Assembly (NCBI GenBank): GCA_964200075.2
Contig: CAXNAA020000175.1
Coordinates: forward strand, 1-25,197
Length of the DNA: 25,197 bases
Reading direction: 5' to 3'
Source: Sphacelaria rigidula
Taxonomy: Eukaryota; Phaeophyceae; Sphacelariales
The position numbers were made by a program, and so were the translations under genes. Positions 1 through 9,917 of this stretch are shown piece by piece (positions within the stretch are counted from its first letter, which is position 1; the number at the start of each line of letters is the position of its first letter). The notes below the pieces were generated by a model. The model saw only the letters and a list, made by a program, of their open reading frames with translations. It was not told the origin of the DNA and did no database searches.

Positions 1-134
1 CAAAAGGGATGCATGGTCAATGGTCACGCGACTAAGGCAAGCAACAAATGAGTACGTCCCCCCCCTGGAAGGCCAAAAATGAAAGAAAGGGGCTACGAGC
101 TGGTCCAACCTAGACGCGAATTTGTAGTTTGCAG
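1..134. other. Unassigned edge sequence
   Basis: This stretch holds a C-rich run near position 58-66 and no open reading frame or repeat that I can support. It is the outer flank of the foldback element that begins at 135. Confidence 0.4.
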
Positions 135-392
135 GCCCCGCCTCACCTCAATTTTGAGAGTTTGACTTTCAAATTTGGTACGAAGAAACAATGGGGCATG
201 TTTGGGGCATGATAAAAAGTGCCTGCTGGACGGTAAGTTAAATTCCGTCCCGTAAAAACTTTTGTTTTCAGTAAAATGCCGTTAACTCATGAAAAAAAAT
301 TATCGTCCTGCAAAAACTTTTTAAATCATGCCCTATTCATTCTCCGTACCAAATTCGAACGTCCAACTCTTGAAAGTGAGGTGAGGCGGGGC
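135..392. mobile_element. Foldback (hairpin) MITE-like element
   Basis: Positions 135-200 and 327-392 are inverted copies of each other: 66 bp with about 10 mismatches by hand alignment, starting GCCCCGCCTCACCTCA on both outer ends. Weaker pairing continues inward on both sides (for example around GCATGAT and the GGACG motif), so most of the 258 bp can fold back. There is no coding capacity. I could not find a convincing target-site duplication, so the superfamily is unknown. Long-armed, non-coding foldbacks of this size are typical of non-autonomous DNA transposons. A chance inverted duplication or a small-RNA hairpin locus are alternatives. Confidence 0.6.
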
Positions 393-1304
393 GATTTAGA
401 AACCGGGCCGGTCGAAATTCGGGACTGTATTCTGGAGGCCGCTTACTGGCCCAGGTTTGGTAATTATCGGTTGAAATTTTGTGTGAGATCTCGCTAGGGC
501 ATAATAAACCAACGAAAGTGGCGCCTGTTGATTTTTTTTTCACGAGTTTCGGACGTTTTAGTGTCGTAAATATTATTTTTTCACGGGAACGCCCTCACCT
601 CTCCAAAATAACAAAAATCCACACCCCTTTTTTTTCGGCATACCTGTGGGGTTCTCCATGCTAAGTTTCGAATCATTCAGTCTAAAACTTAAGCTTAAAA
701 GCTGAGATAAGGGCCAAGAACAACGCCCATTTTTCCTGGAAACGCCCTCAAAAAAAAAAAACTCAGGAGGCTGCAGCTTTTTTATTTGCCCCAGCGATTT
801 TCCCGAACAATTTTCAAAGCAAAACCTGGCACAATTCTCGAAAGCTGAGACGCAAAATCCAGATCTAGTTGCATTTAGTGCCTCTCTGCTCGTAATATAT
901 TGATTTCAGTAGTATGGAAAAACATGTGCCCCATATCTCGAGATACATAACGAAGTAGGTGAAGCTGAGGGTATCGATCGTTCCCCTGTGCTCCAGGGGA
1001 TGTTCACACCAAAAATCGTCATCGTCCGCTGTGTATTTCGGTCGGGGTTTCATATTGACTTTAGGGTGGTCCATATATCCGCGTACGGTCTGGGAATTGC
1101 TGCTATAGACATGGTGTTTTATCAACGAGAAGAAAAAAATTGGCCCAGAATTTTGAAAAAATGATCAGATTTCCCTTGATCAGACGAATGATGCGATATA
1201 CGGACCACGGCCCAAGTCGTCTGTGTCAGCGAGATATTGGTTTGTGAGCTCAAATAAGCTGGACCATTGTACGGGTCTGGGGTTCTCTTTCACCCATCCC
1301 TGGT
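393..1304. other. No supported feature
   Basis: I see only short reading frames on both strands without recognisable domains, plus several A or T homopolymer runs (for example near 530-540 and 748-760). There is no RNA gene or repeat I can support. Confidence 0.4.
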
Positions 1305-1692
1305 TGGTTGTGTGTGTTTGTGTGTGTGTGTAGTGTCATTTCATCTATTCTGGTGGCCAGTCTACACCTTTCGGTATGTGTGGGCGCATCAGCCGGGGTC
1401 ACACAGGAGGAACGCCAGGACAAGAGTTTTTCTTCCTTTTACTTTATTATAGCACTTCCATCTTCCATCTGCGGTGCTTGCTTTTTTTTTATCGCGAGAG
1501 CGGTCCAGCAGTCCCTTTCCCTCGTCGACCGTGAAGTCAAATTTTGTGTACCCACGACATGACTTGTCACTTCCACTCGTGGGCATTGTTTGAGAAAAAA
1601 TCCCAGATCGTGTGACTGCACCGGCATTCGAACCCACTACCCAATCATCAAGAGGATTCGAGGGTACCAACTGGGCCACCGCGGCGACCGGC
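1305..1692 (-). mobile_element. tRNA-derived SINE, copy A
   Basis: On the minus strand this reads as a tRNA-like head followed by a tRNA-unrelated body. The head has an RNA polymerase III A box TGGCCCAGTTGG (1667-1678) and a B box GGTTCGAATGC (1624-1634), separated by 32 nt as in a real tRNA. The body runs to a (CA)n-like 3' tail, seen as (GT)n on the plus strand at about 1309-1333. The same sequence in the same orientation recurs at about 12825-13193, with shared blocks along its whole length, so it is a dispersed family and not a tRNA gene. No target-site duplication is visible. The parental tRNA is not clear because the anticodon arm is decayed. Confidence 0.75.
1624..1678 (-). promoter_or_regulatory. 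Internal Pol III promoter (A and B boxes) of SINE A
   Basis: The A box at 1667-1678 matches the TRGYNNARNNGG consensus and the B box at 1624-1634 matches GGTTCGANNCC with one mismatch. Both are read on the minus strand with tRNA-like spacing. This would drive transcription leftward through the repeat body if it is still active. Confidence 0.65.
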
Positions 1693-1914
1693 CCTCAGGA
1701 GGCGATGTTTCTTCAACAACGATTTTGAGCAAAACTATAATAAGATCCCGCCTAGTAGATAATAGAGAGTTTCAGAAAACGTTTTTTGTTATTTCCGAGG
1801 GCAAATATCTCGGATCGAAGTGCAAAACAAAACAAAATCATCGAAAAACGTTGAGGGTTCAACATAGTTCATCGACGAACAGAAGCCGGAAGCATGAGCG
1901 GGGGCATTGCGGGG
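1693..1914. other. Spacer between SINE A and the copia element
   Basis: This is AT-rich sequence without a recognisable feature. It ends at the 5' edge of the left LTR. Confidence 0.4.
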
Positions 1915-2256
1915 TATTCGATTATTCTGGCAAGGTTACTGAGAACGCTCCTTGTGATGGGAGAAAGACATTTGCTCCGAGTTAGTATGTTTTGGGAAAT
2001 GTATCGCGGATCTTGCGACGCTGTAGATTTTGGATCGTAGGCTGTCGTGACAGGGTAGTGCTCTACGCCCTACTCCCTCACGCGCTTCCCTCACCTCTTT
2101 TCACCCCATTTCCCAAGCGTGGATAGTAATAATAAATACTTACAACACATCGTCATATTCTTCCCAGTCACTGCAAGCGGGTAGTAAGCTGTTTGAGCAC
2201 ACAGAAAGGGGCTGCTATTGCTGCAAGATAATCTGATCAACACGATCATTCGAATG
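1915..2256 (+). repeat. 5' LTR of the copia element
   Basis: This is about 342 bp and is shared with 6950-7571. It starts TATTCGATTATTCTGG, where the 3' copy keeps the canonical TG as TGTTCGATTATTCTGG. It ends near ATCATTCGAATG in both copies, so the edges form a short imperfect inverted repeat (TTCGA...TCGAA). Blocks such as ATCGCGGATCTTGCGACG are identical in the two LTRs. By eye the shared part is about 90% identical. Confidence 0.88.
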
Positions 2257-2294
2257 CGTTAACGCTAAGTTCGAATTTGGATCGTTGCTTTGAG

Positions 2295-3240
2295 ATGGCT
2301 GATCAAGACAGTGCAGTGGAAGAATTGAGGGTGCTGCTCGAGTCGTAGACAACGACCTTGGTAGAAAAGCTGTCACGCGTCGAGGCTGCCCAGGAAAGCA
2401 GAGGCAGACGAATTGAAAGGTTGGTCAGTGGAGATCAACCATTGTATCTCGATGGTACTACGGGCGTGGAGCGAGCAGGGCCTGCTTCCGGTCCTGGAGG
2501 TGGAGTCACTACCGATGGCCTGCTGCCAGCTGTCTGTGAGGTTGGGATTGCAGAAGATCGCACTGTCGCGTTGAATCCTAGGGAAGTAGCACCAAAGCTG
2601 TCCTTCCCAAGTTAGGAGGATCTGTGGTTTTTCCTTTATGGGAAAGACGATTTGAGGGTTTCGCTTTGTTCAACGACTCAGCATGCAGGCCTTCAGTACG
2701 ACTATTGATATGCCCCTACGTAATCCCTCAGTTACTTTGCAGTTTTTGGATGACCAAGGTTATATAATAGTGAGACAACCATAAGACGAGCGCTGGTGTA
2801 CTAGTGTCACTACAGTAGGGATCCATATGCGTGTAGAAGAGGTTAACCTCAAGATAGTTGAGGTACTCACAAGTGACTACGAATACGAACCGTGTACAAT
2901 CCTGTACAGAGACACAACCCGGGTATACATAGAGGCTATCGTACGGCAGAGACACACGCTTATGTCACGGAATGGTAAGAAGAACCGTGACGTTGGACAA
3001 GCTCTCATTACGAGCAAGTCCACCCGCCGAAATCGAAGTCAAGATGGCGCCAAGGGTACTGCCAAAGGTGGTACGGGTGTTTCCGGTGGCACTGCAGCAG
3101 ATAAGAACGACCGAGATAGCAGCGCCAAAAGCGTGGACAAGAAATACATGCAAAACAAGTGTCATCGTTGCTGAGAGCCACATTATCCTAGCCCCAAAGA
3201 AATCACACAGTGGCTGCGGTGATATTATAGCGTGTTTGTC
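2295..3240 (+). pseudogene. Copia gag remnant (nucleocapsid-like)
   Basis: A likely original start codon lies at 2295, 39 nt after the LTR, and opens a frame beginning MADQDSAVEELRVLL. A TAG at 2346 interrupts it. The same frame continues through a possible coiled coil to a stop at 2613. The downstream part lies in another frame (about 2827-3174) and is basic and glycine-rich. It ends with a Cys-x-x-Cys (CHRC, 3160-3171), directly followed by a TGA and then a nearby His. This looks like a decayed CCHC zinc knuckle, the RNA-binding motif of Gag nucleocapsid. Function is inferred from position and the partial knuckle, since the capsid region itself is not recognisable. Confidence 0.65.
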
Positions 3241-3289
3241 GTTTGGTATGCAACAAAGTAAGGAGGATGGGGTGGGAGTGCGTGATTGC

Positions 3290-3622
3290 AGTTATGATGT
3301 TATTGACAGGTGGATAGCTGATAGTGGAGCAACATTTCATATGACTGAATCAGCCGAAATGCTCTATGACGTGAAACCATCTGAGGACAAAGTCAAGATC
3401 GGTAATAATACCCTCATCGACGTTGAGTGGTATGTGTCATTGACTGTGGTTTTCCTCAACAGGGCTGGAGGAGTATCAGTAAGGCTTGAGAAGGTCCCAT
3501 ACGTACCGAATTTAGCTTTCGACCTATTCTCACTGGTGACTGCACACACACCAGGGGTAGGCTTCTCGACTGATGACTCCGACAAGAGTGTGACCCTACT
3601 GGACAGGCGTCTTAGGTTTTAG
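3290..3622 (+). pseudogene. Copia aspartic protease remnant
   Basis: A reading frame that is open from 2972 to 3622 contains WIADSGATFHMT, the typical copia protease active site, with the catalytic Asp codon at 3320-3322. It is followed by the usual copia protease pattern of a V-x-IGN turn and a later VPYVPNLAFDLFS segment, close to the consensus VLYVPGLxxNLLS. This retropepsin would release Gag and Pol products. The frame differs from that of the gag knuckle upstream and from the integrase downstream, so the polyprotein is broken on both sides. A diverged linker follows from 3623 to about 3810. Confidence 0.88.
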
Positions 3623-3810
3623 AGTGATGGGTCTGGGTAATCAACGTATGGTATAAGGATTGATTCCGAAAATGACCGTGTATCCTCCCCCTTGTTGGTT
3701 CCCGAGTCTGGCAAAAATTCAGTGCAACCCGACCACCCGGCGTACCCTGTGATTGCCACCGGAAGTGCCGCCTCACGCGAGACTGCTGTGGACATAACGT
3801 TTTCTACTGC

Positions 3811-4480
3811 ATACAGGGACATCCCAATGAATTTCCGTGAAGAGAGACGGCAAAATCTCTAGGTATAGAGTTACTGGGTAACTTGAAACTGTGTACAGGA
3901 TGTTCTATGGCACAGGGGTACAGGAAACATATCGCAAACAGCACGAAATATCGTGCTTCACACAAGCGAGGAAGAATTTTGTTGATTTAAGCGGTCTTAA
4001 GGGAACCCCTTCGTTGCTTGCGAAGAAGTATGTAATGACAGTGAATGACTATTTTACCCGGTACGCATCGGCATATTTTCTCGAGCGTAAGTCTGATACC
4101 GCTGGTGCTTTCAGGTAGTTTTTGGTCGATGTACGTGCGGATGGTATACCTTCGGAAGTGATATTAGTTAGACCTGACGACGGAGGGGAGTTTTTCGATG
4201 GTGATTTTGAAGGCGTGTGTAGGCACTACTATATCAAGCAGGAATCCACCAGCGCGAAGTGTCCGGAACTGAACGGTGTTGCCGAGAGAGCTCTAGGTAT
4301 CATTCAAAACGCCGCACTTACTGCTCGCATCCAAGCCCCCGTCCTCTTTCCACATGTCGAACTGCCATCATCGGAGACCCTCTGGGCTGAGGCGATATAT
4401 TGAGCGTGTGACGCCCTGAATCACACCGCGACGACGTCCAACCCAGGTAACAAGTCGCCGCAGGATATGTGGTACAGCAA
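3811..4480 (+). pseudogene. Copia GAG-pre-integrase zinc region and integrase core remnant
   Basis: The zinc-binding pre-integrase region is visible as GHPNE (His codon 3820) and CTGC (3892-3903). It is in a different frame from the core, which shows a frameshift. The integrase catalytic core keeps all three acidic residues: Asp in FVDLSG (3984-3986), Asp in RPDDGGEF (4176-4178) and Glu in NGVAER (4284-4286). The last two are separated by exactly 35 residues, a DD35E triad. Stops interrupt the core at 4116 (TAG) and after it at 4401 (TGA). The enzyme would insert the element cDNA into the genome, but this copy cannot be translated through. Confidence 0.9.
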
Positions 4481-5255
4481 GGTAGCACCTGCATCACCAC
4501 ACCCGTTTCTTCGTCCGGGCTACTGCCGCTGGAACCGACCGTCATAGTCGTTCCCCAAGGGCGAGAGTAGCTTCTACCTCGGGTCCGGCATCGACCACCT
4601 CTGCGATTCATTGCGGACGCTGACGCGGGCAAATAAAGTAGTGGAGAGGAGGGACGTCACCTGGGAGGCGCCGCCGGTCATGGTGGTGCCGCCGGTACAG
4701 CTGCAGCAGCCGGCTTAAACGAAGCTGGCAGAAGCATCGGAGCTGGGAGGGACTCCGGAGCCGGGAGGGCTAGATGATTTCGATTCTGTTCCACCGACTC
4801 CATTACCGCTACTGGGGAGAGGAATTCCCCATCAGCGTCGGGCGACATTTCCAGCGAAGAGTGCAGACCATGGTGGCGAAGGTGAGCGGGGTTCTCATGG
4901 CGATGAAAATCACCCGGCCCCCGACAGCACAACTGATTATTTAGGAGTATATTCACCATCGATGAGTGGTGAGCCGTCTGCCGACGGCGACCTCTCAGTC
5001 GAGGAGAGCGACTCGTCTTCATCGGACAAAAGTGCTTCAGTTCCAACGGCAGCGCGGACTGCGGCGCAACTCGAGTCACATCTGGTTGGATCTAGAAATG
5101 GGGAGGAGCTTGGGCGAACCAGAGCGCAGACGCGAGCGCTTAATCAACAAGCATCTGGGCTCGTGACTACGTTAGGGTCCGATGAAGGGGGCAAAATAAT
5201 CTACTGCCTACTGGCGGTACAGGAGATTACCCGTAAGTCGAGCGAGCTTCTTGAA
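4481..5255 (+). pseudogene. Copia integrase C-terminal and linker region
   Basis: This stretch joins the integrase core and the RT domain. Most of it lacks recognisable domains. The frame that enters the RT domain is open from 4962 and starts with an acidic, serine-rich stretch, which is usual for the poorly conserved linker of copia Pol. I assign it by position, not by motif. Confidence 0.5.
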
Positions 5256-6116
5256 TGTTTCGTCGAAGAAGCGGGACCGGAGCCCTTGTCATACCCTGCG
5301 GCGTGTCCATCACAATACTCGGATGTGTGGGTGGAGGCGATGCGGATAGAATTCGATGGGCTTACAAATGCCGGAACGTTCGCAGACGTGCCTGAGATTC
5401 CAGAGGGGTGCAACATTGTGGGCGCGAAGTGGGTGTATCAGTGGTGAAGTGATTTGCATGGAATGGTTGACCATGCGAAAGCCTGTATGGTAGCGATGGG
5501 GTATAGTCAGGTAGAGGGAGTAGACTAAATCGACACATTTGCCCCTACGGCATCTGGTACGTCAAACAGGTTAGTGGCGGCTATGGCCTATAAGCTAGAC
5601 TGGGATTTGAGGCACTTGAATGTAGACCAGTCATTCATGCAGTCGGAGTTGGACACCGATATCGACTTGCGCCTGCCCCCCGGTTGTGGATCCGTATCTG
5701 GTAAGGTAGCACGCCTTAACAAGGCCTTGTCGGTTTGAAGCAGAGTGGTCGTGCATGGTATCAGCTATTGTCGTCAACCCTGGTGAAGTATGGTTTCGAG
5801 CGATGCTTGGTAGATCCCTGTGTGCTTCGACTGAGGGCTGCTGAAGACGTTGTGGCGATGATGGTCTTTCATGTGGACGATAGCATGATGGCAGCTACTG
5901 AGAAAGTTACTAAGGTAAAAGTCGGTGCACTCAATCAGAGATTTCCCACTAAACATCTCGGAGAAGTCGAGGGGTACACGGGGAGTGAGTACAAAAGTGG
6001 CAGGGAGAAAGGTACTTTGGAGATGCCGCAAACCCGAATCATCAAGAGTGTGCTAAATCTTTTCGACGTGTCGAAGACTAACCCCATTCCCGCTACCCCT
6101 TCTTTGGACCTCAGGA
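5256..6116 (+). pseudogene. Copia reverse transcriptase remnant (RVT_2)
   Basis: The RT domain starts near the conserved W-x-x-A-M segment at about 5327 and continues through AKWVYQW (ending 5444). A TGA follows at 5445, where homologous proteins continue. Further motifs include GYSQVEGVD, FAPTAS, a degenerate LNVDQSF and LPPGCG. An apparent single-base deletion near 5727-5733, within the A-L-Y-G-L-K-Q motif, shifts the frame. The frame from 5735 then carries KQSGRAWYQLL and the catalytic FHVDDS, with the Asp pair at 5876-5881, equivalent to YVDD of active elements. The frame closes with a TAG at 6131. Confidence 0.92.
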
Positions 6117-6767
6117 ATGCGAGCGAGGAATAGATCGTGGTGGGTGTACCTTTTCCGTGAGATCGTGGGAAGCTTGATGTGGATAGCGAACCAAACGAGG
6201 TCCGATATTGTGAATGCACTTCGGGCAGTCGCTTGGTACTCTCATGAACCCAAGCTGACTCACTACAAGGCGGCACAGAAGATACTCGAGCATTTGAATG
6301 CTAGGTTGGACTTTGGTTTACTTTTCAAGAAGAGTAGCTACTTGGGATGTATTCACTTGGAGTTTGATTTGGATACGTACATTGACGCAGACTACGCCCA
6401 AAAGGCAGAGGACTGACGTTCCGTTTCCAGTGTAGCTATTTGCTGTGGAGGTACGCCAGTGTCTTGGTTCTCTAGGACGCAGAAGTGCGTCACCCTATCT
6501 ACTACTGAGGCAGAGTGTGTAGCAATGGCAGACGGTGTCAAGGAGGCCGCCCTGTATGTGAGGGGGATTCTGAAGTTCCTAATGCCTAGTTTGGGGTCGA
6601 AAAGCATTGCTGTTTTTGACGACAAGAAGGGGGCGATAGACTTAGCTGAAAAACGCTTGAGCTCCTCGAACAGCATCAGGGAGTTGGTTGCTAGTGATGA
6701 CATATCTGTAAAGTATCTTCAATCAGAAGAACAGCATGCGGGTATTCTAACCAAAGCCATTGATTGA
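6117..6767 (+). pseudogene. Copia RNase H remnant
   Basis: The region contains the copia RT-RNase H connection (FREIVGSLMWIANQTRSDI), then RNase H residues in YIDADYA (Asp codons 6384 and 6390) and STTEAECVAMADG (Glu codon 6507). It ends in the VKYLQSEEQHAGILTKAI segment that typically closes copia Pol. A TGA at 6414 splits the domain. The normally conserved segment just before IRELV is shortened, so a small deletion is likely. This domain degrades the RNA template during cDNA synthesis. Confidence 0.9.
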
Positions 6768-6949
6768 GAGAATTTCGAAAGGGACCATGGTTTCCTCTTA
6801 GGCAGGATGTAGAATTCACCGTTTTTATTTTTTCATTGTGGTGGACCCCATCATTTGAGATGAGCGATAATAGTAAGGAATTCGATCTAGTGTAGTTTAT
6901 TTGATGGCAATAAGGTCACGCTTGGGCTTGGTAGTAAAGCTAGGGACGG
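6768..6949 (+). other. Copia 3' untranslated region before the LTR
   Basis: This is about 180 bp between the end of pol and the 3' LTR. A purine-rich stretch, AAAGCTAGGGACGG, lies directly against the LTR start at 6950. It is in the right place for a polypurine tract, but it is interrupted by pyrimidines. Confidence 0.5.
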
Positions 6950-7571
6950 TGTTCGATTATTCTGGCAAGGCTACTGAGAACGTTCCTCGTGATTGGAGAA
7001 AGGCGATTGTTCCGAGTTCCTATATTTTGGGAAAGGTATCGCGGATCTTGCGACGCTGTAGGTTTTGGATTGTAGGCTGTCGTGACAGGATAGTGCTCTA
7101 CGCCCTACTCCCTCACTTGCATCCCTCTTCCCTCTTCGTACAATTTTCCCATAGCGGACAGCTAATGAGCTACCTGAAATACCTAATCGAGGAAAACTCT
7201 CAGATCCATCGTATAAAAACACAAAACACAGGACAACAGTGCCCGAGAAGTCCAAGCGTTACCTTCCCGCTACACCGGGTGCTCGGGGTATATCGCTGTC
7301 GGGAGCTAACACGGAAATAGCGGCGAAATGAGCTAATGTAGCTCAAGATCCGGATCAGAACTCTAATAAGAAGTAATACCCAGGTAGCTCATGAGCTGTC
7401 CGACGTGTGGATTTTACAAGTGTGGATACGAGTGGCGGTACAGGTAATAGAGACTTACCACACATCGGCATATTCTTCCCAGTTACTGCAAGCGGGTAGC
7501 AAGCTGTTTGAGCACAAAGCAAGGGGCTATTGTTGCTGCAAGATAATCTGACCACCACGATCATTCGAATG
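6950..7571 (+). repeat. 3' LTR of the copia element, interrupted
   Basis: It begins TGTTCGATTATTCTGG and ends ATCATTCGAATG, matching the left LTR. It is about 280 bp longer than its partner. Most of the extra length is the 248-bp inverted-repeat element at 7155-7402. A further diverged stretch at 7403-7447 also fits the left LTR poorly. Similarity resumes at about 7448-7452 (ACTTACCACACATCG versus ACTTACAACACATCG) and runs to the end. Confidence 0.87.
7155..7402. mobile_element. 248-bp MITE inserted in the 3' LTR
   Basis: The ends are 22-bp terminal inverted repeats: CGGACAGCTAATGAGCTACCTG at 7155-7176 (shown in two 11-base halves CGGACAGCTAA and TGAGCTACCTG) and its reverse complement at 7381-7402 with one mismatch. 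The left LTR lacks this block, so the insertion came after the retrotransposon and its empty site can be inferred. There is no coding capacity, so it depended on a transposase encoded elsewhere. No clean target-site duplication is visible. The superfamily is unassigned. Confidence 0.82.
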
Positions 7572-9401
7572 AAGGGGATATCACATTCGACGGATGAGGA
7601 AATATTTTTTCGTTACAATCTGATCCTAAGATATTTGCACTCTGTAATGATAAAAACGCGTTTTCCGAAACTAGTATCTGTGTGGACGGCTCAAAGTCCA
7701 GTGCATGCTCGAAGAATTAAGTTTATACTCAACTAAACGTGCATCTACCCAGTGACTCATCGACGACTGGCGCATGATCCTTGTGCGGAGCGCTTCGTCG
7801 ATGCGCGCACACGCCCTCTCAAGTGCTTACCGCTTCCAGGATGTCGTCGCGTAGGTGGTTCCGTAGGTCGATAGAGCTCTCCTCCTCACTGCTCTCTTTC
7901 ACAGCGTTCTTTTTCTCGTTCGTTTGTATATCACAATAATCATCATTATTGGCCACCATCATTACTGCGCCCTGAACGCTCCTTGGCGCTATCGCTACGA
8001 GTAAACCTCAGGTATATTAGAAATCTATCCAGGTGGATAGTAGATCTTCCTCGCAGTTCTACCATTGCCACCCACGGTAGGTTTACGAGAAAGACGCAGA
8101 ACGCTCAGCGGGCTCATGGCTCCCAGCCTGTTGGTCAACTCGTGCTTTGCATCACATTCGCCGCATTGGATTTAATACACACAACGCATCTTATTCCACA
8201 ACATGCCCTCCGACGAGATTGATGGTCATTGGCTGCATTGTGAAAGCCTGCATCTACTCTGTTGTGGCGACCTGCCACGGCATTCATCAGGTTCAACACG
8301 TACTAGTCGCTGGTCTATCCTGCGCCAGACCGATAACACGCTGTCCACACACGACCGATATCCATTGTTCAGGCCCGTAATGATATGGGAAATGACAAAC
8401 ACATTAAAAAATATGTGCAAGGGCTGGGTCAGGAATGATGAGTAGGACAGCCAGGACAATGTGGCAGTAGGGCAAGCTGGGATTCTCTGACGAGAGGAAG
8501 AGACAGGTGCAATCGGCTGGCAAGATAAAGACACGGCGAATATTTTTTTTACTGCGAAAGAACAGGTGCGAGGGAGAGTGATTGTGTCTGTGAAAGCAAG
8601 AGGGGTTCACTGTTCTTGTGGGAGGTTCCTTGATATTCCGCTGTTCTGCGCTGGAGTAAGTTCGTCTGTTCCAGCTGTGCCTCCTCATCTGTGTTACCCT
8701 GTTCTGGCAATGCGGCGCGTAGGTAGGTGAGGCATGAGAGTACCTGAAAGTAGGAGCATGCCGTCAGCAACCACTTTTTTGTGACACGGTAGGTTGGAAT
8801 GATCTGGATTGCATCGTGCCTGTCGGCTTTTGTTCGTTGCAGTAATACTGTAACTATTATAGTCATCTACAAGAGTACCTTTCTTTCGTTCAGGGTAAAG
8901 ACGGTTGTAGTTTAAACACGCCTGTACACAGACAAGAGTTACGTACATACTGTACCGTAGTACCTGTAGTACCTTGCGATTGCTGTCTGTATATACGACT
9001 CGTGCTGTACATACCCGCACGGACTTGACCGGGAGTTATTTGCGCTGTGTTGAGACAGTACCTTGGACACTTCAGAGATGGCGAATACTCGTAGCCATCA
9101 TCAGTTCAGTAGCCAGCACAAAAATATTTTTTGTCGATACAAGTAGTCCAGCTTTCTGACATGCTGCGGCTGTGTATGCCCTACTCCCTGAGATCCAAAT
9201 ACACATGCCACGAATTCCCAGAACAAGTACAACAACAATGCAGTCACAGTAATCAACATTTGTGCTGTACCCAATCTCCAATCTTTGTGATTTTTTTGTA
9301 GTTGGCGATATTTTATAAGTTTTCATTTCCTAAATCATCGTACATCCGATAAATTTAGGGATTGGGAGGTGTTGGTATCAGCTTCACATTCCGGAAAAAA
9401 A

Positions 9402-9405
<4 letters not shown>
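7572..9405. other. No supported feature
   Basis: There are only short overlapping reading frames on both strands, none longer than about 110 codons and none with a domain I recognise. A run of GTAC and GTACC motifs around 8950-9015 is the only local texture. Small exons of a spliced gene cannot be excluded from sequence alone. Confidence 0.4.

Positions 9406-9432
<27 letters not shown>
9406..9432. repeat. (TA)n microsatellite
   Basis: This is a 27-bp run of alternating T and A, preceded by an A-rich stretch (9394-9403). Confidence 0.95.
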
Positions 9433-9436
<4 letters not shown>

Positions 9437-9833
9437 GTATATGCAGTCAATATCGAATGACTAACAGGCTGACCAGTCCTCGAGGGTCCTGCAACTACAC
9501 AGCCGCAGGTTCCCACTCTCCGGAATTTCCGCTCGTTGAAACCAATCCCGGTGGTTCTCGTGAAAAAATGTACAGACCCGTTGATCTGATTCTTTACCTT
9601 TCCATTGCGCCAGAGGCATAAAGTGTGTTTTTTTACCTGTCACGGCCAATAACACCCCCATGATAAACGCGGCCTTTACTTCGCATCACCCCAACAGCGC
9701 CAATTTGGGAATTGTGTGCTGAGCACGATTTATTTATTTTCCCAATATTCACCGACTGTAGCACTCTCGACTGCTGATGAAGATTAGTATGCGAGAAAAT
9801 TACAGAAAACACCCAACTACTAATATCGACAAT

Positions 9834-9917
9834 GGGTGTTACTGACCGATTTTGATGAAAACAAAATACAGTGTTTCGGCTCTAGCGTGATGAGCGGTTA
9901 AAAATCCAAATAATAGC
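9834..9917 (+). repeat. Diverged dispersed repeat, copy 1
   Basis: This 84-bp stretch aligns with 17138-17220 in the same orientation at roughly 70% identity by eye. Shared blocks are GGGTGTT, TTGACCG or CTGACCG, a TCTAGCGT core and CAAATAA near the end. It is probably a fragment of an old interspersed element of unknown class. Confidence 0.5.

Larger units (their letters stand above)
1915..7571 (+). mobile_element. Degenerate Ty1/copia LTR retrotransposon
   Basis: The element has direct LTRs (1915-2256 and 6950-7571) flanking remnants of gag, protease, integrase, reverse transcriptase and RNase H. That order, with integrase before RT, defines the copia (Pseudoviridae-like) group. The coding part is interrupted by many stops (such as 2346, 2613, 3172, 4116, 4401, 5445) and by several frame changes. 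The two LTRs differ at roughly one base in ten by eye, and the 3' LTR holds a later MITE insertion. The element is therefore old and cannot make its own proteins. A GGGG run sits next to both outer edges and may be a remnant of the target-site duplication, but this is weak. A primer-binding site could not be assigned with confidence. Confidence 0.93.

Noticed and set aside
1590-1985. Plus-strand 131-codon frame
   Set aside because: It runs across the SINE head, spacer and the start of the LTR, so it is a chance frame.
9461-9661. Minus-strand 66-codon frame with a plausible composition
   Set aside because: It has no recognisable domain, is short and no exon partner is visible.
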